A DNA stretch of 49,440 bases from Oceanobacillus sojae (GTDB taxonomy: Bacteria; Bacillota; Bacilli; Bacillales; Amphibacillaceae). The DNA is taken from positions 1 to 49,440 of the forward strand of contig NZ_BJYM01000026.1 in NCBI RefSeq assembly GCF_007991515.1. The letters are read 5' to 3'. The notes beneath the pieces are model-generated. The model had not been told where the DNA came from. It saw nothing but the letters and a program-made list of their open reading frames with translations, and did not search any database. Shown piece after piece: positions 34,429-42,534 of this stretch. How positions within the stretch are numbered: position 1 is the stretch's first letter; the number at the start of each line of letters is the position of its first letter. The translations under genes were made by a program, and so were the position numbers.

Positions 34429-34614
34429 ATTCAGTGGGAGTTTTTCGACGCACAAATGTTTCCGATGGGGTGTGTAATCGCAGTCCCAGGACGTCGCGAA
34501 CTTAGTCTGCTTCCTTAATTCTTCCACTGAATTAGCCTAAGTGATTCAGTGAGTTAGCGCTCGTTATCTCCCGCCTAAATAAATTTATTTTCGCTCTTTA
34601 TTTTGAGGCGGGAG
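34429..34614 (+). ncRNA. Candidate structured RNA with competing stems
   Basis: This stretch is richer in G and C than its surroundings. ATTCAGTGGGAG (34429-34440) can pair with CTTCCACTGAAT (34521-34532), enclosing about 80 bases. The same CACTGAAT can instead pair with ATTCAGTG (34544-34551). A terminator-like stem CTCCCGCCT/AGGCGGGAG (34568-34576 and 34606-34614) with TTTTAC follows. Mutually exclusive stems before a terminator look like a riboswitch or attenuator, but no intact plus-strand gene follows. I do not recognise a known class; a mobile-element end is an alternative. Confidence 0.4.
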
Positions 34615-34689
34615 TTTTACGGGCGGTTCTCCGTGATAAAAAGTTCGATGTAAAGTTTAAATGCATTTCTTCACTGTATCATCTGGTTC

Positions 34690-34815
34690 TAAAATGAAAC
34701 TAAGCACTCTTCCATGTTCCAGGAAAGCTCATGATCACAGTATAGTTTCTTTTGATGGTTTCTACTACATTATTGCCATAATGTTCTTTCATGTAATCTG
34801 CAATTTACCGGACGC
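34690..34815 (-). pseudogene. Short decayed coding fragment
   Basis: On the minus strand one frame reads LKMKESVR-stop-IADYMKEHYGNNVVETIKRNYTVIMSFPGTWKSA-stop. The amphipathic, protein-like text between stops suggests the end of a lost gene. I cannot name the family. It lies directly after the thioesterase gene. Confidence 0.3.
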
Positions 34816-34846
34816 TTTCTTTCATTTTCAGGTAGAGAATGCAACT

Positions 34847-35671
34847 TTACTCTTTGTAATAGACAAGCTGGCTGGTTGTAGCTAGCAATTTGCCTTCCGG
34901 GCTCCACATTTCCGCTGTCTGGTCAAAGAAGCCATCGCGGTATTGAAGCGCACGAGCGTGGTCTAACAACTCTTTATTGCCGTGTTCTGCAAGTGTCTCC
35001 GAATCGATATGGAAATAAACAGTGAGTGAAACGGTGCCAATGGGTACCATTTGTTTGCGTCGCACGTAAATACGCGGAAAAAATGCATCGCACATCGCCG
35101 CAAGTGATAAGAAATCAATGGTTCTTCGCGGTTTATCCTGAATCCATTGGAGTGTGACAGAATCAGAAGTGTCTTTTGTATTTGGTTGTGAAAAAGAAAA
35201 TGGCGATCCTTGAACAATCTTCATATCGTAGTTATGTACCCAAGAAGGCATCCCTTCTAACGGAAAATTCTTAACTTCGTTGGCAGTTGGTACATCCGGA
35301 AACTTCATCTCTGTAGCGGACCATGTGTCGCGACGGCTTGCAAGAACGGCAGTACCCGTAATAATAATATCCTTTTCTTGACAGAGTTCAATATACCAAT
35401 GCTGTGTGGAGCGATTCGTTCTAACCGGTTTAGCCTTGATGTTGAAATCTCCGTCTGAAACTGGAGCTGCATAGTTAATAGTCAGGGCCACTGGCTCTCC
35501 TTTTCGTTCCGGATGCTCCATTACAGCTCTAAGAAGCGTAGCTGCAACGACACCGCCAAACGGACCAACCATATTAGCATACCGTTCTGATGTATGACCA
35601 TAGTAAATCCCAGATCCCTTAGTCAACTGTGTGGCTGTATCAAATGGATGATTTTGTTCATTAAAGTTCAT
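34847..35671 (-). CDS. Acyl-CoA thioesterase-like protein (double hot dog)
   Basis: A 274-residue protein of the TesB-like 4HBT_3 group. Two hot-dog halves are visible: about 10-115 (TSERYANMVGPFGGVVAATLLRAV, LTINYAAPVSDGDFNIKAKPVR) and about 150-274 (DFLSLAAMCDAFFPRIYVRRK, SLTVYFHIDSETL, ending GKLLATTSQLVYYKE). Such enzymes cleave acyl-CoA thioesters in the cytoplasm; chain length is unknown. I chose ATG 35671 (AGGGGG upstream); a longer frame to 35707 lacks a good site. A TetR-type operator lies 270 bases upstream, so control by the TetR at 33584 is plausible. Confidence 0.85.
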   Translation of the reverse strand: MNFNEQNHPFDTATQLTKGSGIYYGHTSERYANMVGPFGGVVAATLLRAVMEHPERKGEPVALTINYAAPVSDGDFNIKAKPVRTNRSTQHWYIELCQEKDIIITGTAVLASRRDTWSATEMKFPDVPTANEVKNFPLEGMPSWVHNYDMKIVQGSPFSFSQPNTKDTSDSVTLQWIQDKPRRTIDFLSLAAMCDAFFPRIYVRRKQMVPIGTVSLTVYFHIDSETLAEHGNKELLDHARALQYRDGFFDQTAEMWSPEGKLLATTSQLVYYKE

Positions 35672-35826
35672 AACACAATCCCCCTGTTTTTTAAGATAAA
35701 TATTCAAAAATTAAAAATATTATCCTATCTATTACATCATTAACTTTATATTCTTCTTTCAAAAACAGGCAATGTACAGATACAAATAGAATAAAATTAG
35801 GTCCTCTACAACAAGAATTAATTTTA

Positions 35827-35895
35827 CTACGGTAACAGTATCTTTGAACTGATGCCGAACTCCTTCATTAATTGTAATATTTTTTCAAAATCCAT
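35827..35895 (-). CDS. Possible 22-residue leader or gene remnant
   Basis: An ATG at 35895 opens a 22-residue frame (DFEKILQLMKEFGISSKILL) that stops at 35827. An AGGAG directly precedes it, too close for normal initiation. It lies between the distal TetR operator and the thioesterase gene. The amphipathic helix text suggests the front of a deleted protein rather than a true leader peptide. Confidence 0.25.
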   Translation of the reverse strand: MDFEKILQLMKEFGISSKILLP

Positions 35896-35942
35896 CTCCT
35901 GTTACAGCCTTTATGAATGAAATCACTTCAATTGAATATAAA

Positions 35943-35958
35943 TGAATCGGATTCAGTC
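35943..35958 (-). promoter_or_regulatory. Distal TetR operator
   Basis: On the minus strand GACTGAATCCGATTCA differs in one central base from GACTGAATCAGATTCA at 34201-34216 (plus). The palindromic core TGAATC-n-GATTCA is perfect. It lies upstream of the thioesterase gene. The rest of 35672-36203 has only AT-rich sequence and the 22-residue frame. Confidence 0.7.
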
Positions 35959-36203
35959 ACATGACATAAAAAGTATTTTATATCAATCTTTTAGTTCTCA
36001 TTTTAACATATAAAAATTAATTCTATATGATAATCTGGACGCTAATTTATTTAAGACTTATTTAAAAAAATGGTAGAGCCTCATTTTAATCTTGATCGAC
36101 TTTATTCAAAAATCCAAAAGAAAATGGAATATTGGAAAGTAATTTTTTTGAATTGATATTAAAAACTGTTACTCAATTTAAAGCAGAGATATTCTAAAGC
36201 GCA

Positions 36204-36758
36204 TTATTTTTCAAAATAAAGTGATGCTCCGGTTCTATACAATGTATCAACTAATTGAGAAAACTCTCCAGAAGATAAGTCCTTATTGCGTTGAATCCAA
36301 AGACGAAACAAAGAAAACGAGGTTGCTATTTGAAATTCAATTAAGTATGGTGTCAGTAAATCATTTTTTGAGTAATCTAACTTCAATCTATCTTGAAAAA
36401 CCTCTTTTTTTAAACGGTCTAAAAAGCGGACACTTCCATAATCTCCTAAAAGAGCTTGAAAACTTAGCATATATTTTTCCTCATCTAAGCAAGAAAGTGC
36501 ATTATTAACAGCTTCTTTTGCAGATGATTGTTCGTTTTCTAACCCCCTTTTTATATAACTCAATAATTCATCTTCAACGTATGTTAATAACTCATAGATA
36601 TCAGAAAAGTATTGATAAAAAGTGCTGCGGTTATACCCCGCTCTATTCGTTATTTCCTGAATTGATATTTTCTCTATTGGCTTTTCCATGTACAATTCAC
36701 AAAAATTATCTACAATATTTCTCTTCGTTTTTTTAGTGATTTCTGGTTTCTTTTTCAT
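36204..36758 (-). CDS. TetR-family regulator (second)
   Basis: A 184-residue regulator. The helix-turn-helix (about 10-55) reads IVDNFCELYMEKPIEKISIQEITNRAGYNRSTFYQYFSDIYELL, and the helical C-terminal domain follows. The early MEKPIEKISIQEITNRAGYNRSTFYQYF pattern is that of the DhaS/TetR_C_33-like group common in Firmicutes. ATG 36758 follows AAAAAGGAGACGAACT. It is divergent from the ketopantoate-reductase-like gene with a 12-bp operator between, so it most likely represses that gene. Confidence 0.88.
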   Translation of the reverse strand: MKKKPEITKKTKRNIVDNFCELYMEKPIEKISIQEITNRAGYNRSTFYQYFSDIYELLTYVEDELLSYIKRGLENEQSSAKEAVNNALSCLDEEKYMLSFQALLGDYGSVRFLDRLKKEVFQDRLKLDYSKNDLLTPYLIEFQIATSFSLFRLWIQRNKDLSSGEFSQLVDTLYRTGASLYFEK

Positions 36759-36851
36759 AGTTCGTCTCCTTTTTGATAAATAGACTATCCAACAATAATA
36801 AAAAAATTGATGGTTGATGAAATTAGTTTATAATCATATACTTTTCATCAT

Positions 36852-36863
36852 ACAACACGTTGT
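36852..36863. promoter_or_regulatory. Probable operator between TetR and reductase genes
   Basis: ACAAC-AC-GTTGT is an inverted repeat lying 35 bases before the reductase start, between divergent genes. It is the best candidate for the second TetR's binding site. Confidence 0.5.
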
Positions 36864-36897
36864 TGCATAATCAAAGTGAAATAAATGGAGGAGAAAT

Positions 36898-37812
36898 ATG
36901 ATAGCTAAAAGTAGAATTTTAATTTTTGGTGCAGGTGTTATAGGAAGTGCGTATGCAACCAAATTCATAGAGGCTGGGTTTGATGTCACTTTATTTGCAC
37001 GTTCTAATAAATTTATTGCATTGAAGGAAAAGGGAATACAATACAACGAAAAAGGCGAGACTAAATCTTTAAAAGTAAATGTTATTAATACACTTGAACA
37101 TGATGATGTGTATGATTTCATTTTTGTTACCGTTCGTTATGAACAATCTGAAGCAGCTTTACTAACTTTAAAGGATAACAAAAGCAAAAATATTGTTACA
37201 ATGATGAATAACTCTGGTGGACTTTCTTTGTGGCAACGTATTATAGGAGATAAACTTTTACCTGCTTTTCCTGGAATTGGCGGACAAATCAAAGATGGCG
37301 TATTGTATGCTCGATTTCCACCTAAAGCTCTGGCAGGAGCTGTATTTGGAGAAGTAAACAGTTCAGTCACAGAACGAATAAAAAGTCTTTCTCAATTATT
37401 TGAAGCAGCAAATCTCCCTTACAAAATTAAGAATAATATGAATGATTATTTAATAACACATTCCGCATCAGATATTGCAATGGTCGGTGCTTTACACCAT
37501 GAAAATAAGATAGTCGATGAAAAAACAATTAGATCCAGAAAAACTGCACATGGAATCACAGTCACTTTAAAAAAATATTTAAATGCAATACAAAAAGCTG
37601 GTGTTACGCTTGAACCATCACTCTATAAAGTCATACTTAAATGTCCAAGTTTTATTCTCGATTTTTTCTTTATGATTTGGCTGCGCACTAGAATGGTAAA
37701 AGATATGTTAGTTCCAGAATTTGCAAATAGTGCAAACAATGAAGTATTAAAATTAAATAAAGATTTATTACATTTTTTAAAACGGAATAATGTTAATACA
37801 GATAAACTATAG
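36898..37812 (+). CDS. Ketopantoate reductase-like protein (ApbA/PanE family)
   Basis: A 304-residue NAD(P)-dependent reductase. The N-terminal Rossmann motif GAGVIGSAYATKFIEAGFDVTLFAR (residues 8-33) is clear, followed by FIFVTVRYEQ and MMNNSGG. The C-terminal helical domain is diverged from true PanE and carries a hydrophobic FILDFFFMIWLRTRMVKDM stretch. It may act on another hydroxy or keto acid, so I do not call it panE. ATG 36898 follows AAATGGAGGAGAAAT. The divergent TetR gene probably controls it. No clear terminator; a weak TAACGG/CCGTTA hairpin lies near 37876-37894. Confidence 0.85.
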   Translation: MIAKSRILIFGAGVIGSAYATKFIEAGFDVTLFARSNKFIALKEKGIQYNEKGETKSLKVNVINTLEHDDVYDFIFVTVRYEQSEAALLTLKDNKSKNIVTMMNNSGGLSLWQRIIGDKLLPAFPGIGGQIKDGVLYARFPPKALAGAVFGEVNSSVTERIKSLSQLFEAANLPYKIKNNMNDYLITHSASDIAMVGALHHENKIVDEKTIRSRKTAHGITVTLKKYLNAIQKAGVTLEPSLYKVILKCPSFILDFFFMIWLRTRMVKDMLVPEFANSANNEVLKLNKDLLHFLKRNNVNTDKL

Positions 37813-38045
37813 AACTGATTCTCTTAGCAGTCCTCCTTTATAATAATTAGTTTGATTAAAAATATCTCACTTTTTAACGGTGAAAGTTTCCGTTATAAGG
37901 AATCATCCATACAGCCACAATTTTGGATGGTGAGTGGCATACATTTTTTACTTGCCATACACAGCCAGCTGCACAGTCAAATCAACTTCTTTTTAAATAA
38001 GATATAAAAAAGCACGTCAAAATTTCATTTTAGGAGGGGGGTGAA

Positions 38046-38522
38046 ATGCCATTGAATGAAAAACAATATAGCTATTATAATAGTTGTAGAAAGCTGCGTG
38101 GCAGGGATTCCTATCCAAAATGCCACTGCCATCATTGCAATAAAGAGAGCAAAAGGATTTATGAGGGGAATAAAAATAGCACATCCAATACAAATACATT
38201 TAATCCTATATTTAATCCGTCCATTACAATCAATATATCCCCTGAATACACCCCGCCCCCCATAGGAGTGGAGACTGTCCAATACCTTGCCCTTGCCGAA
38301 GAAGGGAAAAAGGTTTATACGAACGAAGATGCATTAAAGCAATATGGAAGTAGTGATATACTTGACCCGGACAATGTTTCAACTCTAAATTTATTTGTCA
38401 ATGGAGTGTTGCAGCCCCCATCCATTTACAGTGTCGAGGAAGGTATTCTTCACTTAGAATCCAGTGACCTCCCTCCAAAGGATGCCCCAATTACGCTTCT
38501 GTTTGTCACAGTTAAAGGATAA
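38046..38522 (+). CDS. DUF4183 protein with Cys/His-rich N-terminus
   Basis: A 158-residue protein. The front has a CHCHHC cluster (about residues 27-32) and a low-complexity Asn/Ser/Thr segment. The DUF4183 domain (about 75-158) reads VQYLALAEEGKKVYTNEDAL, STLNLFVNGVLQPPSIYSVEEGILHLESSDLP and ITLLFVTVKG. DUF4183 proteins occur in spore-forming Bacillales and are thought to belong to the spore surface; function unknown. ATG 38046 follows AGGAGGGGGG. Two similar small genes follow on the same strand. No membrane segment or signal peptide, as expected for mother-cell-made coat proteins. Confidence 0.85.
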   Translation: MPLNEKQYSYYNSCRKLRGRDSYPKCHCHHCNKESKRIYEGNKNSTSNTNTFNPIFNPSITINISPEYTPPPIGVETVQYLALAEEGKKVYTNEDALKQYGSSDILDPDNVSTLNLFVNGVLQPPSIYSVEEGILHLESSDLPPKDAPITLLFVTVKG

Positions 38523-38622
38523 TATCACCTTTCTGTTTAGTAAATATGCCTTTTTTAATAGGTCATTTTGTTAACTTCCAATACGAACTAGTTAGTCCAA
38601 CCAAGCATTTCCAACTCCTCTT

Positions 38623-38631
38623 CATAGAATA
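38623..38631 (+). promoter_or_regulatory. Possible sporulation sigma -10 box
   Basis: CATAGAATA fits the CATAnnnTA -10 consensus of the mother-cell factors SigE and SigK, 31 bases before the second DUF4183 gene. The -35 side is not distinctive. Confidence 0.4.
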
Positions 38632-38662
38632 CAATGTGGTTGATAGAAAATTGGAGGTGAAA

Positions 38663-39052
38663 ATGAATATGGCACTTCAGTTAATGAAAATCGCTATTAG
38701 TGGCACAATTGACACAGATGTTAATCCTGATTCCGCAAAATTCTTTTATATCACAACAGAAGATACTGCAGCAGGAAGTACATTATCTATTGATGCTGCA
38801 AGTTTCCTAGGGGATGATGGTGAAGCGGTAACGACACTTCCAGAACTTGCAGAAGAGAATAGTTATTTCACTGTGGAAATTAACGGTGTTGAGCAAATGC
38901 AAGGCTTATCAACGTATACACCAGGTGCTACAGGGACTGGCTCCTTAGACATTGCTGTTCCTGCTGGTGGAGGGTCCATTCCAGCCAACCAGACTGTTAT
39001 CTTGCAAGTGGTTAATTTCGCAGCAACATCCTCCGGGACATTTGACACCTAG
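38663..39052 (+). CDS. DUF4183 protein
   Basis: A 129-residue protein that is almost all DUF4183: ALQLMKIAISGTIDTDVNPDSAKFFYITTEDTAAGSTLSIDAASFLGDDGEAV, then YFTVEINGVEQMQGLSTYTPGATGTGSLDIAVPAGG and VILQVVNF. It is rich in Gly, Thr and Ser and beta-prone, like a filament or coat protein. I chose ATG 38663, with TTGGAGGTGAAA upstream; a frame opening at 38546 adds 39 unsupported residues. Placed after another DUF4183 gene and behind a SigE/SigK-like -10 box, it is likely made during sporulation. Confidence 0.85.
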   Translation: MNMALQLMKIAISGTIDTDVNPDSAKFFYITTEDTAAGSTLSIDAASFLGDDGEAVTTLPELAEENSYFTVEINGVEQMQGLSTYTPGATGTGSLDIAVPAGGGSIPANQTVILQVVNFAATSSGTFDT

Positions 39053-39185
39053 CATAAAAGTATTACCTTTGTGCCCGCCAGATACTGGCAGGGCACAAAG
39101 AAATTTATCTATTTTCATCATAAATACCTCATATAAGAAAAAGTCTGTTTATATTACCGCACTTTTTTGGAAGTCTGAAGTGTGT

Positions 39186-39329
39186 GTTCAAAAAGTAGGA
39201 AAATTAGAAGCAAGAAGGTCAAGGCGACGTGGCTTTTACGAACGGAGCGTATGCTTTTAAATACGTGAGTATCGGAAAAGCCACGTCAACGTAGAGATTC
39301 GCAGCTTATCATTTTGTTACTTTTTGAAC
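39186..39329. repeat. Palindromic repeat element (MITE-like)
   Basis: The element has outer arms GTTCAAAAAGTA/TACTTTTTGAAC, strong inner arms GACGTGGCTTTT (39226-39237) and AAAAGCCACGTC (39276-39287), and a loop stem CGTAT/ATACG. The whole 144-base unit can fold into one long hairpin. It contains no frame of note. It looks like a short non-autonomous element inserted between the DUF4183 gene and the next gene. Confidence 0.8.
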
Positions 39330-39396
39330 ATCCTCTTGAATAACATTATGCTGTCATACTTTTAATTTCTATTAAAGAATAACAGGGGGAATAGTT

Positions 39397-39795
39397 ATGA
39401 GTATTGAATTCTTTACATTGGGTCCGACAGCTATTCAAATATTTAAGGCTGGAGAGCAAAATCCACAAAAAGAAAAACGAATTGTTTATGGACAGGCTAC
39501 GTCAAATGCAAATGGTGTAGCTACACTTTATTTTACAGACAATGGATTAACAGATGGAAATCCATTATTAGATACGATTGATTATGCGGTGTCAAGCGTA
39601 TATTCAACAAATTCTACGATAAATGCAAGACCAAGAGTGCAAATGCGTGAGAAGAACATTACTGGAAAATATGTTTCGGCCAATGTTACAAATATTAGTG
39701 GTGTAACCGTTCTAGGCATAAGTGTATTGGGTTCGGAAAATCCAATGAGTGGGATTGTTGTGGATTTTATGATTTTGGGTAGTTTTAATAACTAA
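39397..39795 (+). CDS. Uncharacterised beta-rich protein near DUF4183 genes
   Basis: A 132-residue protein with no signal peptide or membrane segment. The text is repetitive and beta-prone: FTLGPTAIQIFKAGEQNPQKEKRIVYGQATSNANGVATLYFTDNG, then AVSSVYSTNSTINARPRVQMREKNITGKYVSANVTNISGVTVLGISVLG. It reminds me of phage tail or spore-appendage subunits, but I cannot name the family. ATG 39397 follows AACAGGGGGAATAGTT. Its place just after two DUF4183 genes suggests a spore-surface role (inference). Confidence 0.7.
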   Translation: MSIEFFTLGPTAIQIFKAGEQNPQKEKRIVYGQATSNANGVATLYFTDNGLTDGNPLLDTIDYAVSSVYSTNSTINARPRVQMREKNITGKYVSANVTNISGVTVLGISVLGSENPMSGIVVDFMILGSFNN

Positions 39796-40845
39796 GATAG
39801 ACCTTCTCCGAATGGAAAAGTATCCATAAATGTACTTGTTCGAGTATCATATCATGGGTTGTTTTATTTTGTTCCATTAATTTTGGATAGTATAAAAAAC
39901 AGATAGTGAATAAATTGAAATCATGAAGTAATACAGCAATGACTCTACCTATAATACGAATAGTGATGAGATTATTGGAAATATAATGCCTGCAAAAACT
40001 AGTAATAAAGAACATAATAATGATTGTCCGAACCACAATATTTAACATATAAAAAAATATTAAATGCTATCAAAGTCTATAAAATGAAATGATAATGAAA
40101 CTACAGCACAATAAATAAATTAATCAAATTGCCGAGGCATGATTACGGCCATTAGATTTGACCACCCCTGCCATGTTATTTACCATCGTTTTCCAAAGGT
40201 TTTACCACACAGAGCCAATAGGGTTACCAATTATAAAAAGTCAGCAAAGATTCTTTAGTTGGTGCAGCGAACCGACAATTAAAGATACAGAATACTCTTG
40301 TCTGCTTCTTACACAGAGTGTCTTGACATTGGGGCCTCTTTGATTATGAAAAATGGCAATGAGGCAAGTTATGAACCCTGCCTAATTAGAAAGCCTATTA
40401 AGACTACTTCTCCATGTAAAGGCGAGAAAGAATTATATTTTTCGCTTACTCCATTACCTCATACCTATTTACTGAGCAAAGTGGTAAACGCTTGTCATTC
40501 ACTGGTAAATCCTGTGTCATTAGGTGGTAAATAATATGTCATAGATGGTACATTTCAATGGCTGTATTCAAGGCAATCCTAAAATTAGAAAGGTTGTGAT
40601 AATTTCACCCAAAACTAAAAAATTGAAAAGTGCTTTTCCCTACTTTTTTAAATAGCCAAAACGTGAACACGAGGTTAAGATTGAGTATTATGTGCTTTTT
40701 CTTCATGGAAAACTGGGGTGTGTTAAACAAAGAAAAACAATGGTTGTGTTTTAATGTGTGATTTGAAGCGTATTAATTATCAATTTCAAGAAGCTTTTGG
40801 GCCATATCAGAATATCATTTAATGTATATTGATACTTGGTTTTAG
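39796..40845. other. Gene-poor stretch
   Basis: About one kilobase with only short frames lacking ribosome binding sites and family likeness. No tRNA, terminator or insertion-sequence ends were recognised. It looks like decayed sequence at the edge of the accessory zone. Confidence 0.5.
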
Positions 40846-40945
40846 CTAGATTGAGTATTGCCATGAAGGAGACCCAGGTGTGCCATCTTTTTGACCCGCT
40901 TCTGCCATAAGTGCACCCAGTGTAGTCTTAACTTCACCCCCTTGA

Positions 40946-41009
40946 CCTTGTTTGTGTCCCTGGTAGTGAATTTTATAGCGGATAGCAAAAAACAAACCTT
41001 TTATGGCTC
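40946..41009 (-). repeat. Dispersed repeat, copy 2
   Basis: Reverse complement of the segment at 32666-32728, about 90% identical by eye over 64 bases. It lies inside a 92-codon minus-strand frame (40846-41124) with reasonable protein-like text (EYAIDADRAIKGLFFAIRYK) but no ribosome binding site. Whether the frame was ever translated is unclear. Confidence 0.7.
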
Positions 41010-41337
41010 TATCCGCATCAATAGCGTACTCTGGACAATCAATTCTATGCTCTGCTGGCGGGGCCCGTCCCCTTCCAGCATTCACTAAGAATTGGCACGG
41101 CGGTAAAGGGCAAGTAAATGACACTGCGGTTAATAGGTTCTAATCCTTCAGTTGGATGGATCAATTTTTGTCACATGCGGGTCAAAAAGATCATATATCT
41201 ACAATGAGGTTTGTTATTTTTTACTGTTGCCATTGTACCGGTATGAATGTCATTAAGTATTTTCTCAATATTATTTTATATTGACTCACTTTCAATCGCT
41301 CCTTATTTAATGATGATAACACTGTGTAAAAGCAACA

Positions 41338-41763
41338 TCAGGAAACTTGCATGTCATTCAATGAACTAACAACACGATGAACCATTTGCTCACCAGCTGC
41401 TTCCCATCTGCTTTTATCCAATATGTTACCATCTTTATCTACAGGATTCTGGAATTGATTAAATCCTGTTGCCGTTAATAAAGAATTTTCATCCCAATCC
41501 AGTCCTATATTCACAACATGTTTGATGACATATGGTTGTCCAAATTGAATATATGCATTTGGGCGATCCAGCTCTCCATGCAAAACGTTAAAGGGGACTC
41601 TTATGTAAATTGTTTCTCCACCTTCCCGGCATAAATTCATATCAAATTTTCCGTGGGTGTATTCAAAATTACTGCAGAAGGTAAACCCATTAGCATTAAA
41701 TACATTACGCACTTCACCAAAATATACCTTTTTGCCTTCAATATCAGTCTGTAATTTCAGCAT
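41338..41763 (-). CDS. YugN-like protein
   Basis: A 141-residue cytoplasmic protein of the YugN-like family (Bacillales). Visible family features are YFGEVRNVFNANGFTFCSNFEYTHGKFDMNL, IYIRVPFNVLHGELDRPNAYIQFGQPYVIKHV and ATGFNQFQNPVDKDG. Function is unknown. I chose ATG 41763 with AAAAAAGGGAGTGAAA upstream; the frame opening at 41820 adds 19 residues without support. It follows the broken efflux gene on the same strand but is probably a separate unit. The preceding 41125-41337 stretch holds nothing recognised. Confidence 0.85.
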   Translation of the reverse strand: MLKLQTDIEGKKVYFGEVRNVFNANGFTFCSNFEYTHGKFDMNLCREGGETIYIRVPFNVLHGELDRPNAYIQFGQPYVIKHVVNIGLDWDENSLLTATGFNQFQNPVDKDGNILDKSRWEAAGEQMVHRVVSSLNDMQVS

Positions 41764-41823
41764 ATTTTCACTCCCTTTTTTGATAACTAGTATTAACATA
41801 TTTAAATAAAAGATACCCATGAG

Positions 41824-42111
41824 TTATGCTAAACACTTAAGTATTAAAGCAAGTAAGACAGAAACAATTGAAATGATAAAAGTAACCGTGCCGAGCCAGT
41901 CGATGGATCTTTTTAATTCGCTTTTACTTTCCTTCAATGTTACGATGAAGAAAGCAAATATACCAATTGGAAGATTCATGTAAAAAATCCATCCACAATG
42001 CCAATATTCTGCTATAAATCCACCAATAATTGGACCGACAATACTCGATATTTTTTCTGAACCTGTTCTTCCACAATCGCATTCCAATTGCAGAAGAGTT
42101 ACAGATTCCAT
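41824..42111 (-). pseudogene. DHA2-type MFS efflux pump fragment
   Basis: The frame holds SSIVGPIIGGFIAEYWHCGWIFYMNLPIGIFAFFIVTLKES followed by IDWLGTVTFIISIVSVLLALIL. This is the region around helices 5-7 of QacA/EmrB-like 14-helix exporters, including the GP-x3-GG motif C. Whole proteins exceed 450 residues; both ends are missing. The first 20 residues are unrelated, so a deletion joint lies near 42065. It was probably the third gene of the PadR-VOC operon. Confidence 0.75.
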
Positions 42112-42124
42112 ATTTCAACATTGT

Positions 42125-42505
42125 TTATGACTCATCCGTCATGACTTCAACAAGACAACCATCCAAATTGGTCCAGAACAACCCGCGAGATGCAAAAGGA
42201 TGATCCGTACGTTGATTGTTTGATTCATGTGGGCTATTTCCAAAGGTGACATTCCTCTCACGAAGACGGTCGAGAATCTGGTCAAAGGTATGTTCATCAA
42301 CACTGAAAGCCAAATGTTGCTGTGGGGTATCACTCTCGATTGTCATAAAGAAAACAGAAAGTTCAGCATTGATACGGACCGTTGCGAACTTATTATCTAT
42401 CCCTTCATACCCCTCAAGTTTAAGGCCCATATTCTCGGCAAATTCGTGTGCAGCTTTATCATTATCTTTAGCAAATACCACCGTATGATTAAGTGTAATA
42501 GTCAT
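42125..42505 (-). CDS. VOC family protein
   Basis: A 126-residue glyoxalase-fold protein: ITLNHTVVFAKDNDKAAHEFAENMGL, then QHLAFSVDEHTFDQILDRLRERNVTFG, ending SRGLFWTNLDGCLVEVMTDES. Possible metal ligands are His5, His62 and the C-terminal Glu. Reaction not determinable. ATG 42505 follows GAAAGGGGATTTAAAA. It is second in the operon behind the broken PadR gene (29-base gap). With the repressor lost it is probably expressed constitutively. Confidence 0.85.
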   Translation of the reverse strand: MTITLNHTVVFAKDNDKAAHEFAENMGLKLEGYEGIDNKFATVRINAELSVFFMTIESDTPQQHLAFSVDEHTFDQILDRLRERNVTFGNSPHESNNQRTDHPFASRGLFWTNLDGCLVEVMTDES

Positions 42506-42534
42506 TTTTAAATCCCCTTTCGTATTTTCAAGCT

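Noticed and set aside
40298..40534. 78-residue plus-strand frame as a gene
   Set aside because: No ribosome binding site, no recognisable family and no supporting neighbours.
40846..41124. 92-residue minus-strand frame as a gene
   Set aside because: Despite protein-like text there is no ribosome binding site. Its core is the dispersed repeat also found at 32666, so I listed only the repeat.
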